Counted from the stretch's first letter, positions 33,670-42,276 are shown. The stretch: DNA of 64,000 bases from JAJXWB01 sp046349215 (GCA_046349215.1 JAXMCV010000002.1:310001-374000); one strand, 5' to 3'. The notes: generated by a model from the letters alone, not told the origin. Made by a program: numbers and translations.

Positions 33670-33779
33670 GTCATTGCGAGCGAAGCGAAGCAATCCATCC
33701 ACGGGCCTGTCCGCATGGATGGATTGCTTCGTCGCCCGCGATGAAGGCCTTCGGCTTCATCAGAGCTCCTCGCAATGAC
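33670..33779. repeat. Intergenic inverted repeat, family B, copy 2
   Basis: Starts GTCATTGCGAGCGAAGCGAA and ends CTCCTCGCAATGAC. The central arms are CAATCCATCC and GGATGGATTG. The distal arm carries about 30 extra bases (CCCGCGATGAAGGCCTTCGG and on) compared with copy 1 at 13691-13770. Lies between acyl-CoA dehydrogenase genes, like copy 1. Confidence 0.8.
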
Positions 33780-33794
33780 GGGGAGGGAACAGAC

Positions 33795-34970
33795 ATGATC
33801 CTCACACAGGAACACGAAGAGCTCCGCCGCTCGCTGCGCCGGTTCGTGCAGAGCGAAATCGATCCGCACGCTGACGCGTGGGAGGAAGCGGAAATCTTCC
33901 CGGCGCACGAATTGTTCAGGAAGGCCGGCGCGGCCGGCTTTCTCGGCATAACCAAGCCTGCCGAATACGGCGGTCTCGGTCTCGACTATTCCTATTCGCT
34001 CGTCGCGGCGGAAGAATGGGGCCGGGCGCTCGCTGGCGGCGTGGCGACCGCGCTCGGCGTGCAGACGGACATGGCGACGCCGGCGCTCGCCAAGCACGGG
34101 TCGGACGCGCTGCGCCGCGAGTTCCTGGCGCCGGCCATCGCGGGGGAGATGGTCGCGGCGATCGGCGTCTCGGAGGAAGGCGCCGGTTCCGATGTCGCCT
34201 CGATCCGCACGCGCGCGCGTCGCGACGGCGACGACTACGTCATCTCCGGCTCCAAGATGTGGATCACCAACGGCACGCAGGCCGACTGGATCTGCCTGCT
34301 CGCCAACACGTCCGACGGGCAGCCGCATCGCAACAAGTCGCTGATCGTCGTGCCGATGAAATCGAAGGGCGTTTCGGTCGCGCGCAAGCTGAAGAAGCTC
34401 GGGCTGCATGCCTCGGACACGGCGCAGATCTTCTTCGACGAGGTGCGCGTGCCGGTTCGCAATCGCATCGGCGAGGAAGGCCGCGGCTTCATCTACCAGA
34501 TGGAACAGTTTCAGGAGGAGCGGCTCTATGCGGCGGCCAAGGCCGTCTCGATGCTGGAGACGGCGATCGACATCACCGTGGAATACACGCAAGGGCGCAA
34601 GGCGTTCGGCAAGCCGCTGATCGACATGCAGACGATCCAGCACAGGATCGCTGCCATGCATGCCGAGGTCGAGGCCCTGCGCGCCATCACCTGGAGCGCG
34701 GCGGAAATCTACATCGGCGGCGGCGACGTCACGCAGAAGGCGTCAATCGCCAAATATCTCGCGGGCAAGCTCGCCCTCGACATACCCAATGCCTGCCTGC
34801 AGTTCTGGGGCGGGCAGGGCTACATGTGGGAATCGCGCATCTCGCGCATCATGCGCGACATTCGCCTGACCGCCATCGGCGGCGGCGCCAACGAGATCAT
34901 GCTGCAGGTGATCGCCAAGAACATGGGCCTGTCGAGCAGCGGCGGCCGCAAGGCGCAGGCGGCGCAGTAG
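33795..34970 (+). CDS. Acyl-CoA dehydrogenase, isovaleryl/short-branched-chain type
   Basis: 391 residues, ATG at 33795 with GGGAGGG upstream. AAIGVSEEGAGSDVASIRTRA, GSKMWITNGTQADWICLLA, RKAFGKPLIDMQTIQHRIAAM and LQFWGGQGYMWESRISRIMRDIR are typical of ACADs. Glu242-Arg243 in FQEERLYAAAK is the helix-G catalytic Glu of isovaleryl/long-chain-type enzymes. Unlike the other four it stands alone and is probably a homotetramer. It follows the paired set after a repeat element. Confidence 0.92.
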   Translation: MILTQEHEELRRSLRRFVQSEIDPHADAWEEAEIFPAHELFRKAGAAGFLGITKPAEYGGLGLDYSYSLVAAEEWGRALAGGVATALGVQTDMATPALAKHGSDALRREFLAPAIAGEMVAAIGVSEEGAGSDVASIRTRARRDGDDYVISGSKMWITNGTQADWICLLANTSDGQPHRNKSLIVVPMKSKGVSVARKLKKLGLHASDTAQIFFDEVRVPVRNRIGEEGRGFIYQMEQFQEERLYAAAKAVSMLETAIDITVEYTQGRKAFGKPLIDMQTIQHRIAAMHAEVEALRAITWSAAEIYIGGGDVTQKASIAKYLAGKLALDIPNACLQFWGGQGYMWESRISRIMRDIRLTAIGGGANEIMLQVIAKNMGLSSSGGRKAQAAQ

Positions 34971-34977
34971 TGAGCTG

Positions 34978-35185
34978 GTTTCCTCTCCCATGGAATGGGA
35001 GAGGGTGGCCTCGCATCGAAGTCGGCTGATGCCGACTTCGACTTCTAATGCGCAAGTCGGGCAAGCCCGGCTGGCGAGCGAGGACGGGGGAAGGATCTGC
35101 GATCGTCACGCAAGCCCCAGCTGCGGCGGTCGCCCTCATCCGTCGCGCATTCGCCCGACACCTTCTCCCGCAGGCGGGAGAAGGG
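34978..35185. repeat. MITE-like intergenic element, family D
   Basis: The ends are related inverted hairpins: CCTCTCCCATGGAATGGGAG near 34982 followed by AGGGTGG, and CACCTTCTCCCGCAGGCGGG from about 35158. Inside is a stem from GAAGTCGG to CCGACTTC at about 35020-35041. It fills the 226 nt between convergent genes (stops at 34970 and 35197). No open frame of note. Confidence 0.65.
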
Positions 35186-35196
35186 AGCGGCAACGA

Positions 35197-36096
35197 TCAC
35201 TTGTATCCGCGTTCTTCCCACCACGGGAAATAGGGCGGCATGTCCTTCGACACGCGATCCGGGAATTTCGGCGCGCGCTTCTCCAGGAAGGAAACGACGC
35301 CTTCCTTCACGTCGCCGGAGCGCCCGCGCTCGAATATGCCGCGCGAGTCGACCTTGTGCGCTTCCATCGGATCGTCGGCGCCCATCATGCGCCACACCAT
35401 CTGCCGCATCAGCGCGACGGCGACCGGCGAGGTATTGTCGACGATCTCTTTCGCAATCTTGCGCGCTTCCGGCAGCAATTGATCGGGCGGCAGCACGCTG
35501 CGCACGAGGCGTCCGGCATGCGCTTCGGCCGCATCGAACACGCGGCCGGAATAGACCCATTCCAGCGCCTGCTGCGGCCCGACGAGGCGCGGCAGGAACC
35601 AGCTGGATGCGGCTTCCATCACGATGCCGCGGCGCGAGAAGACGAAGCCCATGCGCGCCTCGGTCGAGGCGAGGCGAATGTCCATCGGCAGCGTCATGGT
35701 CGCGCCGATGCCGACCGCAGGCCCGTTGATGGCGGCGATGACCGGCTTGAGCGACTTGAAGATGCGCAGCGTCACGCGGCCGCCGCCGTCGCGGATCGCC
35801 TCGTCTGAATAGTCGGGCCTGCCGTCGGCTGTGGCTTTCGGCTGCGGCTTGTCCTTGCGCTCGGCCAGTTCGAATGTTTTGGCGCCGGCCGACAGATCGG
35901 CGCCGGCGCAGAAGGCGCGGCCGGAGCCGGTCACGATGACGACGCGCACGTCGTCATTGGCGTCGGCCTCGTCGAGGGCGGCGATCATCTCGTGCATCAT
36001 CTGGCCTGTGAAGGCGTTGAGCTTTTCCGGCCTGTGGAGGGTGATGGTCTGGATATGGTCTGCGACCTCGACGCGAATCTGTTCGTATTTGCTCAT
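35197..36096 (-). CDS. Enoyl-CoA hydratase/isomerase (crotonase family)
   Basis: 299 residues from the ATG at 36096 (GAGGAAGCCCG upstream). Crotonase fold: ITLHRPEKLNAFTGQMMHEM, VIVTGSGRAFCAGADLSAG (first oxyanion loop) and AAINGPAVGIGATMTLPMDIRLAS. The following region reads FVFSRRGIVMEAASSWFLPRLVG, with Glu in the second catalytic position. It hydrates or isomerises enoyl-CoA giving the (3S) product, so the window encodes both stereochemical routes. Divergent from an SDR with a shared promoter containing a palindrome. Confidence 0.9.
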   Translation of the reverse strand: MSKYEQIRVEVADHIQTITLHRPEKLNAFTGQMMHEMIAALDEADANDDVRVVIVTGSGRAFCAGADLSAGAKTFELAERKDKPQPKATADGRPDYSDEAIRDGGGRVTLRIFKSLKPVIAAINGPAVGIGATMTLPMDIRLASTEARMGFVFSRRGIVMEAASSWFLPRLVGPQQALEWVYSGRVFDAAEAHAGRLVRSVLPPDQLLPEARKIAKEIVDNTSPVAVALMRQMVWRMMGADDPMEAHKVDSRGIFERGRSGDVKEGVVSFLEKRAPKFPDRVSKDMPPYFPWWEERGYK

Positions 36097-36152
36097 CGGG
36101 CTTCCTCGGGCGCTTCCTCGTTTTGGTGAGCGATGAGACGAAAACCGGGCCG

Positions 36153-36167
36153 GATTGTCAAACAATC
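36153..36167. promoter_or_regulatory. Inverted repeat GATTGT-CAA-ACAATC
   Basis: A perfect 6-3-6 inverted repeat in the 142-nt gap between the divergent enoyl-CoA hydratase (36096) and SDR (36239). The inner TTGTCAAACAA follows the same TTGTCNNACAA pattern as 11273-11283. A candidate operator for both genes. Confidence 0.45.
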
Positions 36168-36238
36168 TTGTGTGAGGGTTCTTGCCGCGCGACGCAGGCC
36201 AGCTATGCTGAGGCCAAGGGAATATGCGGAGGAAAACC

Positions 36239-37012
36239 ATGTCGCTTTTCGATCTCACCGGCCGTGTCGTCGTCATCACGGGCGGTAACGGCGGCATCGG
36301 ACTCGGCATGGCGCAGGGGCTGGCGGCGGCGGGCGCGGCCGTGTCGATCTGGGGCCGCAACGAAACGAAGAACGCCGCCGCGCTGAAGACGCTCGCCAAC
36401 GGAAAATGCGAGGCGCGGGTCTGTGACGTTTCCGATCCCGCCTCCATCGAAAAGGCATTCCAGGAGACGCTGGCCAAATACGGCCGCATCGACGGCTGTT
36501 TCGCCAATGCCGGCATCGGCGGCGGCGGGCGGCGCTCGTTTCTCGACCGCGACCAGAAGGAATGGCGCGAGATGCTCGCCACCAATCTCGACGGCGCCGT
36601 CCTGACGATGCAGCACGCCGCGCGCCACATGAAGGAACGCGCCGAAAGGGGCGACGCCTTCGGGCGCCTCGTCGCGACGTCGAGCCTGGCTTCCATTTCC
36701 GGCACGGCGCGCAACGAGCATTACGCCGCCACCAAGGGCGCGCTCAATTCGATCATCCGTGCGCTGGCCGTCGAATTGTCTCGCTACGGCGTGACGGCGC
36801 ATTGCATCCTGCCGGGCTGGATCAGGTCGGAAATGACGGAAGGGCTGATGGGCAACGACAAGTTCGTCGCCAACGTCATGCCGCGCATTCCGATGCGCCG
36901 CTTCGGCACGCCGGAGGATTTCGCGGCCATCGCCGTCTACATCATGAGCACGGGCTCGTCCTATCACACGGCCGAGATGTTCCTCATCGACGGCGCCTAT
37001 TCGATATTCTGA
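36239..37012 (+). CDS. SDR-family oxidoreductase
   Basis: 257 residues from the ATG at 36239 (GGAGGAAAACC upstream). VVVITGGNGGIGLGMAQGL, FANAGIGGG, the Ser in ATSSLASISG, and YAATK with catalytic Tyr and Lys define a classical SDR. Probably a hydroxyacyl-CoA or related dehydrogenase, by its divergent pairing with an enoyl-CoA hydratase. Its last 29 nt overlap the convergent gene downstream, so the two transcripts are complementary at their ends. Confidence 0.9.
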   Translation: MSLFDLTGRVVVITGGNGGIGLGMAQGLAAAGAAVSIWGRNETKNAAALKTLANGKCEARVCDVSDPASIEKAFQETLAKYGRIDGCFANAGIGGGGRRSFLDRDQKEWREMLATNLDGAVLTMQHAARHMKERAERGDAFGRLVATSSLASISGTARNEHYAATKGALNSIIRALAVELSRYGVTAHCILPGWIRSEMTEGLMGNDKFVANVMPRIPMRRFGTPEDFAAIAVYIMSTGSSYHTAEMFLIDGAYSIF

Positions 37013-37979
37013 TCTCGAAAGCCTCGCGCGCCGCCTCGTATTCGCGGCGCGTGTCGGCGACGAGTTCCGCGACGCTTTTCACGCGATCGACGCCGGACAC
37101 GCTGTGGCCGGCGCTCCACACGTCCTTCCAGCGTTTCGGGCGGTTCTCGCGGCCCTCGATGCTGATGTCCTTGGCGATGTCGATGGCGCCGCGCGCCGGC
37201 AGATTGTCGGGATCGAGGCCGGCCGCGACGATGGACGGGCGCAGCATGTTGGTCTCGAGTCCGGTGAAGGCGCGGGTCAGCAGCACGTCGTCGGCGCGCG
37301 AAGAAACGAGCATGTCGCGATAGCCGTCCTTCGCCATGCTCTCGCGCGTGGCGATGAATTTCGTGCCCATGTAGCCGAGGTCGCAACCCATCGCCTCCGC
37401 CGCAAACAGCGCCGCGCCGTCGGATATGCCGCCCGCCAGCACCAGCGGCCCGTCGAAGAAAGCGCGCACCGCGCGCACGAAGACGAGCGGATTGAGCCAG
37501 CCTGTCTGGCCGCCGGCGCCGGCGGTCAGCAGAACGAGGCCGTCGGCGCCGGCTTCGAGCGCGCGTTCGGCGTGGCGGATGGTGGCGACGTCGGCGAAGA
37601 CCAGTGCGCCTGCATCGTGCAGCGGCTGGAGCGCGGGCGCCGGCGAACCGACCGAGGTTATGACGATCTCAGGGTCGTGGCGCAGCAGCACGCCGAGATC
37701 GTCCATCAGCCGGCCGTTCGACCTGTGGACGACGAGATTGGCGCACCAGGGGGCGGACGCGGCGCCCGAAGCCTCCGATGCGCGCGCCGCACGCAGGGCG
37801 ATGTCCGCCAGCCAGGCGTCGAGTTCATCAGAACTGCGGCAATTGACCGTCGGAAACGATCCGATCACGCCCGAAGCGCAAGCCTCCGACACGAGATCGA
37901 CGCCGGAGACGAGGAACATCGGCGCGGCGATCAGCGGCAGGGAAAGCCGCGACTGGAGAGAGGCGATATTTGTCGGCAT
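36984..37979 (-). CDS. Nitronate monooxygenase-family FMN protein, catalytic His replaced by Gln
   Basis: 331 residues, TIM-barrel of the NMO/2-nitropropane dioxygenase family: LSLPLIAAPMFLVSGVDLV, GVIGSFPT, VFADVATIRHAERALEAGADGLVLL and GPLVLAGGISDGAALFAAEAMG (phosphate-binding loop). The active-site segment, AGGH in true nitronate monooxygenases, reads AGAGGQTGW, so Gln158 replaces His. Many such family members are mis-named; an enoyl reductase or another FMN reaction is possible. It overlaps the HAD stop by 1 nt (TGATG). Confidence 0.8.
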   Translation of the reverse strand: MPTNIASLQSRLSLPLIAAPMFLVSGVDLVSEACASGVIGSFPTVNCRSSDELDAWLADIALRAARASEASGAASAPWCANLVVHRSNGRLMDDLGVLLRHDPEIVITSVGSPAPALQPLHDAGALVFADVATIRHAERALEAGADGLVLLTAGAGGQTGWLNPLVFVRAVRAFFDGPLVLAGGISDGAALFAAEAMGCDLGYMGTKFIATRESMAKDGYRDMLVSSRADDVLLTRAFTGLETNMLRPSIVAAGLDPDNLPARGAIDIAKDISIEGRENRPKRWKDVWSAGHSVSGVDRVKSVAELVADTRREYEAAREAFEIRISNRRRR

Positions 37980-38629
37980 CAGAGTCCCAATTCCTGCGCC
38001 GCCGCGCCGAACGAATGCGATGGCCGCCGCACGTCGAATTGCACCGCGATCAGGCCGGCCTTGCGCGCGCCTTCGACATTGCGCGGCTGGTCGTCGACAA
38101 AGACGACATCCTGCGGCGCGAGGCCGAGCGCCTCGCAGCCGAGCGCATAGGCGCGCGGATCGGGCTTCAGGATTTTCGTATGCGTGGCGTCAACGAGACT
38201 GTCCATCAGGCGCAGGATCGCGAGTAGCGCCATGTTGTCGCCGCCATAGAAGAGTTCGAGTTCGTTGGAAAGGATGCCGACGCGCCTGTCGGCTGCTTTC
38301 GCGCGCTGCACGAGATCGAGCGCCTCCGGCCGCACGTGCAGGTTCGGGTCTTCGCCGATCGTGCGGCGGATCATGGCGAGCATGTCCCAGTCCTCGCTGA
38401 CGAGACGGCCGGTCTCGGCTGCGCGGCGCGCCCAGTAGTCGCGCTCGCTGATCCGGTCGGCGATCATGTCGCGCCACAGGTCGTCAGTCGCCGGATCGAA
38501 TGGGCCGCGCCATTTCATCGTCCCTGCCGGCAGGCCGAGCAGCTTTTCGGTCAGGCGATGCCGTTCGAACAGGGTGACCGAGATCACGCCGCCAAAATCG
38601 AGCAGCAGCCCTTTCTTCAAAGACGTCAT
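37979..38629 (-). CDS. HAD-family hydrolase
   Basis: 216 residues. Motif I reads LLLDFGGVISV: the nucleophile Asp is present, and the usual second Asp is replaced by Gly, as in YihX/epoxide-hydrolase-N-like HADs. The final acidic motif is VFVDDQPRNVEGARKAG. The cap-domain layout (alpha-helical, after motif I) suggests subclass IA. Substrate unknown. It is joined to the aminotransferase upstream by a 4-nt overlap and to the NMO-like gene downstream by a 1-nt overlap, so all three are in one operon. Confidence 0.85.
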   Translation of the reverse strand: MTSLKKGLLLDFGGVISVTLFERHRLTEKLLGLPAGTMKWRGPFDPATDDLWRDMIADRISERDYWARRAAETGRLVSEDWDMLAMIRRTIGEDPNLHVRPEALDLVQRAKAADRRVGILSNELELFYGGDNMALLAILRLMDSLVDATHTKILKPDPRAYALGCEALGLAPQDVVFVDDQPRNVEGARKAGLIAVQFDVRRPSHSFGAAAQELGL

Positions 38630-39996
38630 TGCGCCGGGTCGAGCTTCACGCTCTCGACGGCGTATGTCACCGCGTCGACGATCGCCTGCGCGTCCTTGCG
38701 GTCGAGGATGAGCGGCGGCGACATCATCAGGTTGTGGCCGGACACGCGCACCAGCGCGCCGGCTGCATAGGCCGCCTCATAGACGGCGGTCATGTATTTC
38801 TTGCCGGCGGGCGCCTTCGTCTTGCGGTCGGCGACGAATTCGAGCGCGGTCATCAGCCCCTTGCCGCGCACGTCGCCTATCGTCTCGTTCCTTTCGGCGA
38901 GCTTCCTGTACGACGACAGGAGGAACGCGCCCTGGTCGGCTGCATTGCCCGGCAGGTCGCGCGCGAAGGTTTCGTCGAGGCAGGCGAGCGCGGCGGCGCA
39001 GCCTACGGGGTGACCGGAATAGGTATAGCCGTGGTAGATGGCGGCTAGCGCGTCGTTGGACGTCATGAAGGCTTCCTCGATCTTCTCGTTGACGACGCAG
39101 GCGCCGAGCGGGAAATAGCCCGAGGTGATCGCCTTGGCGATGCACATGATGTCAGGCCTGAAGCCGTCGTTGCGCACGCCGAACCATTTTCCGGTGCGGC
39201 CGAAGCCGGTGATGACCTCGTCCGCGATCATCAATATGTCGTGGCTGTCGAGCAGGGCGCGCAGCTTCGTGAAGAAGCCGTCGGGCGGCACGATCACGCC
39301 GCCGGCGCCGAGCACGGGCTCGGCGATGAAGGCGGCGATCGTGTCGGCGCCCTGGAACCTGATCTCGTCGTCGATCGCCGCAATGCAGAGGTCGACGAGC
39401 CGCGCCGGGTCGGTCTCGTTGAACGGGTTGCGATAGAGATAGGGCGCGGGCGCATGATAGACGCCCGGCAGCAGCGGTTCGTAGGCGCGACGGAAATTCG
39501 AGTTGCCGTTGACCGAGGCTCCGCCGAAATGCGTGCCGTGATAGCCCTTCTTCAGCGCCATGAACTTCGTCTTGTCGGACTTGCCGCGCACTTTCCAGTA
39601 TTGCCGCGCGATGCGCAGCGCGCTCTCGACGGAGTCCGAACCGCCCGACGTGAACATCGCGCGCTTCATGCCTTCGGGCTTCAGCACGTCGATCAGCCTG
39701 TGGCCGAGTTCGATCAGCCGCGGATTGGTCGTGCCGCGGAACGCCGAATAATAGGGAAGCTCGGCGAGTTGGCGGGCGATCGCTTCCTTGATCGGATCGC
39801 AGGAATAACCGAGGTTGACATTCCACAGGCCGCCAACCGCGTCGATGACCATCTTGCCGTCGAGATCGGTGATGCGCACGCCCTCGGCCGAGACGATGAC
39901 GCGCGGCGGGACCGCCTCCATTTCGGCGGGATGGGCCATCGGGTGCCAGACCTGGCGCGCATTGTGTTCGCGCAGGAAATTCGAATGTTCGTTCAT
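38626..39996 (-). CDS. Class III (omega) aminotransferase
   Basis: 456 residues, PLP fold type I, class III. N-terminal VWHPMAHPAEMEAVPPRVIVSAEGVRITDLDGK, MFTSGGSDSVESALRIARQYW (phosphate cup) and LMIADEVITGFGRTGKWFGV. The Schiff-base Lys is in PDIMCIAKAITSGYFPLGA. The length and motifs fit omega-amino-acid:pyruvate or putrescine/beta-alanine aminotransferases. The amino donor is not known. First gene of a three-gene minus-strand operon with HAD and the NMO-like protein. Confidence 0.92.
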   Translation of the reverse strand: MNEHSNFLREHNARQVWHPMAHPAEMEAVPPRVIVSAEGVRITDLDGKMVIDAVGGLWNVNLGYSCDPIKEAIARQLAELPYYSAFRGTTNPRLIELGHRLIDVLKPEGMKRAMFTSGGSDSVESALRIARQYWKVRGKSDKTKFMALKKGYHGTHFGGASVNGNSNFRRAYEPLLPGVYHAPAPYLYRNPFNETDPARLVDLCIAAIDDEIRFQGADTIAAFIAEPVLGAGGVIVPPDGFFTKLRALLDSHDILMIADEVITGFGRTGKWFGVRNDGFRPDIMCIAKAITSGYFPLGACVVNEKIEEAFMTSNDALAAIYHGYTYSGHPVGCAAALACLDETFARDLPGNAADQGAFLLSSYRKLAERNETIGDVRGKGLMTALEFVADRKTKAPAGKKYMTAVYEAAYAAGALVRVSGHNLMMSPPLILDRKDAQAIVDAVTYAVESVKLDPAQ

Positions 39997-40082
39997 GGTC
40001 CGTCCCGTGGCGCTTTCGCTCTATGGCGTGTTTCGCCTGGCATTATAGACTTGCTTTCGGCGAATGGGGAAAGGGAGCGAAA

Positions 40083-41345
40083 ATGGGCGGCCGGGCCAAC
40101 GTACTCTTGATCGGCACGGCCGACACGAAATCGCCGGAACTGATGTTCCTGCGCGATTGCATCGTCGAAAGCGGCGGCTCGGCGATCTTCATGGATGTCG
40201 GCGTTCTGGCCGGCGGCGCGTATCGGCCCGACATATCCAACGCCGAGATCGCGGCTGCGGCGGGAACGGACCTCGATTCCATCAAGGCGTCGGGCGACGA
40301 GAACAGCGCGATGGCGAAAATGGCCGAGGGCGCAGCGGCGCTCGCGGCGCGGATGCACGCGGACGCGCGCATCGACGGTATGCTGGCGCTGGGCGGCACG
40401 ATGGGGACGGATCTGGCGCTCGATGTAGCCGCCGCTTTGCCGCTCGGCGTGCCCAAATGCGTCGTCTCGACCATCGCGCATTCGCATCTCGTCCCGCCGG
40501 AGCGCGTCACGCCCGACCTGATGACGGTGCTGTGGGCCGGCGGCCTCTACGGTCTCAACGCCATCTGCCGCTCGGCGCTGGCGCAGGCGGCCGGCGCCAT
40601 CGTCGGCGCCTGCCGCGCCGCGCGACCGCCGAAGGGCGAGAGGCCGCTGGTCGGCATGACGTCGCTCGGCAATTCATGTCTCAGCTACATGAAGCGGCTG
40701 CTGCCGGCGCTGGAGCAGCGCGGCTACGAGGTCGCCGTTTTCCACACGACCGGCATGGGCGGGCGCGCCTTCGAGGCGCTGGCGGCGGAAGGACGTTTCT
40801 GCGCCGTCATGGATTTCAGCCTGCAGGAACTCGCCAATCATCATGCCGGTTCGGTCGTCACGGCCGGCCCGACGCGGCTCGAGGCGGCCGGCGCGCGCGG
40901 CGTGCCGCAGATCGTCGCGCCGGGCGCGATCGACATGATCGATTTTCCGGCGTGGCGACCGGACGAGATGGCTGCACAGGCGCGCGGCTTTCATGCCCAC
41001 AACCGGCTGATCGCTTCCATCGCCGCGACGGGCGACGAGCGCCGGGGCGTCGCGCGGCTGATCGCCGAGAAGATTGCGCGCGCGAAAGGCCCGGTCGCGT
41101 ATCTCTTGCCAACTGGAGGCGTCGAGGCGTGGGACCGGCCAGGCGAGCCATTGCACGATCCCGACGCGCTCGCGGCCTTCCTCGAAGAGGCGCGCCGATC
41201 GGCGCCGTCGAATGCGAGGCTGATCGAACTCGACGCGCATATCAACGACGCAGCGTTTTCGGACGCGACCCTGGCGCTTTTCGATGCGTGGGTTTCGACA
41301 GGCATCGTTCCGGCCGCGCGAGGCGAGGCCGCTACACCCAGGTGA
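40083..41345 (+). CDS. Tm-1-like (UPF0261) ATP-binding domain protein
   Basis: 420 residues from the ATG at 40083 (GGGAGCGAAA upstream). NVLLIGTADTKSPELMFLRDCI is the Tm-1/UPF0261 start, followed by GMLALGGTMGTDLALDVAAALPLGVPKCVVSTIA. The C-terminal TIM-barrel half contains VAYLLPTGGVEAWDRPGEPLHDPDALAAFLEE. The plant relative binds ATP and inhibits viral replicase; bacterial members often accompany TIM-barrel partners. No such partner is adjacent here. Its last 14 nt overlap a small convergent membrane-protein gene. Confidence 0.88.
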   Translation: MGGRANVLLIGTADTKSPELMFLRDCIVESGGSAIFMDVGVLAGGAYRPDISNAEIAAAAGTDLDSIKASGDENSAMAKMAEGAAALAARMHADARIDGMLALGGTMGTDLALDVAAALPLGVPKCVVSTIAHSHLVPPERVTPDLMTVLWAGGLYGLNAICRSALAQAAGAIVGACRAARPPKGERPLVGMTSLGNSCLSYMKRLLPALEQRGYEVAVFHTTGMGGRAFEALAAEGRFCAVMDFSLQELANHHAGSVVTAGPTRLEAAGARGVPQIVAPGAIDMIDFPAWRPDEMAAQARGFHAHNRLIASIAATGDERRGVARLIAEKIARAKGPVAYLLPTGGVEAWDRPGEPLHDPDALAAFLEEARRSAPSNARLIELDAHINDAAFSDATLALFDAWVSTGIVPAARGEAATPR

Positions 41346-41637
41346 CGATCCGTTTCTTGGCTAATGCCAGCGCCAGCAACACGGCGGTCGCCGTCGCGCC
41401 GCAGGAGATGAAGGCGTTGCGGAACTCGATCTGCGTGCCGTGGCGCAGCACGGTTGCGTCGAAATAGAGCGCCAGGACGCCGCCGCATACCACGATGATC
41501 GCATTGCCGATGATGCCGAAGCCATGCGCGCCCATGATGCCGTCGAAGAGAACGCCGGCCGCGGCGGCGAGGAACATGACCAGCGCGATAAAGATCACGA
41601 GGTCGCCGCCCGTCATCTCGAGACCGATCACGTGCAT
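41332..41637 (-). CDS. Small membrane protein, three helices
   Basis: 101 residues from the ATG at 41637 (GGAGG nine nt upstream; the frame extends to 41688 without support). Hydrophobic segments: VIFIALVMFLAAAAGVLFDGIMG, GIIGNAIIVVCGGVLALYF and ISCGATATAVLLALALA. The layout is loosely like GlsB/YeaQ transglycosylase-associated proteins, but similarity is too weak to name it. Function unknown. The region 41638-41817 upstream holds no gene. Confidence 0.65.
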   Translation of the reverse strand: MHVIGLEMTGGDLVIFIALVMFLAAAAGVLFDGIMGAHGFGIIGNAIIVVCGGVLALYFDATVLRHGTQIEFRNAFISCGATATAVLLALALAKKRIVTWV

Positions 41638-41817
41638 TGCGTCATGCCTCCGGTCTGGCTCGCCTATTTTTCGGTTTCCGTTCACCACACCCTGACATGG
41701 ATCGTGGTAATCATGCGCTAACTGTGGCCACGACAGATTGCGAAAAAAGGAATCGGCGGGCTCGCATTTGAGCGGCGCGATTACAGAAAATTAGAAATTA
41801 AGGCCGCCCGGCGCGCG

Positions 41818-42255
41818 TCAGGCGAGCGCCTGCAGGTTGCGGCGAAGCGCGCCGGCGTCGATGTCGCGCTCGGCTTCCAGAAGCGCGTGTTCCTCCTTCC
41901 AGACCGGCTTGGCGCGATCGAGAATCCGGCGGCCCTTCGGCGTCAGCGAGACGAGCCGGCCGCGCCCGTCCTTCGGATCTGCGGCGACTTCGACCATGCG
42001 ATCGCGTTCGAGTTTCTTCAACGCCGCCGTCAGGGTCGTGCGATCCATCGTCAGGAAGGCCGCAATATCCTTCATGCGGCGCGTCTCGGCGCCGCTCAGC
42101 ATGGTCATCAGCGAGAATTGTCCGTTGGTGATGCCGAGCGGACGAAAGGCGGCGTCGAACCTGCGCGCCAGCGCCCGCGCGGCGCGCTGCGTCTGGAAGC
42201 AGAGGCAGGTCTGCGCGATCTCGCGTGCGCCGGGCAGGTCGGTCGGGGTTGACAT
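41818..42255 (-). CDS. MarR-family transcriptional regulator
   Basis: 145 residues from the ATG at 42255. MarR winged helix: FRPLGITNGQFSLMTMLSGAETRRMKDIAAFLTMDRTTLTAALKKLERDRMVEVAADPKDGRGRLVSLTPKGR. The DPKDGRGRLVSLTPKG wing is canonical. It probably represses itself and the divergent MFS gene through GTTGATATCAAC between them. The ligand is likely the exporter's substrate. Confidence 0.93.
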   Translation of the reverse strand: MSTPTDLPGAREIAQTCLCFQTQRAARALARRFDAAFRPLGITNGQFSLMTMLSGAETRRMKDIAAFLTMDRTTLTAALKKLERDRMVEVAADPKDGRGRLVSLTPKGRRILDRAKPVWKEEHALLEAERDIDAGALRRNLQALA

Positions 42256-42264
42256 GACAAACAC

Positions 42265-42276
42265 GTTGATATCAAC
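42265..42276. promoter_or_regulatory. MarR operator GTTGATATCAAC
   Basis: A perfect 12-nt palindrome in the 69-nt gap between the divergent marR-type (42255) and MFS (42325) genes. It matches the TTGATATCAA core common to MarR-family operators. Confidence 0.75.

Noticed and set aside
41638..41817. Possible small gene or RNA in the gap before the MarR gene
   Set aside because: No frame with a ribosome site and no stable hairpin was seen.
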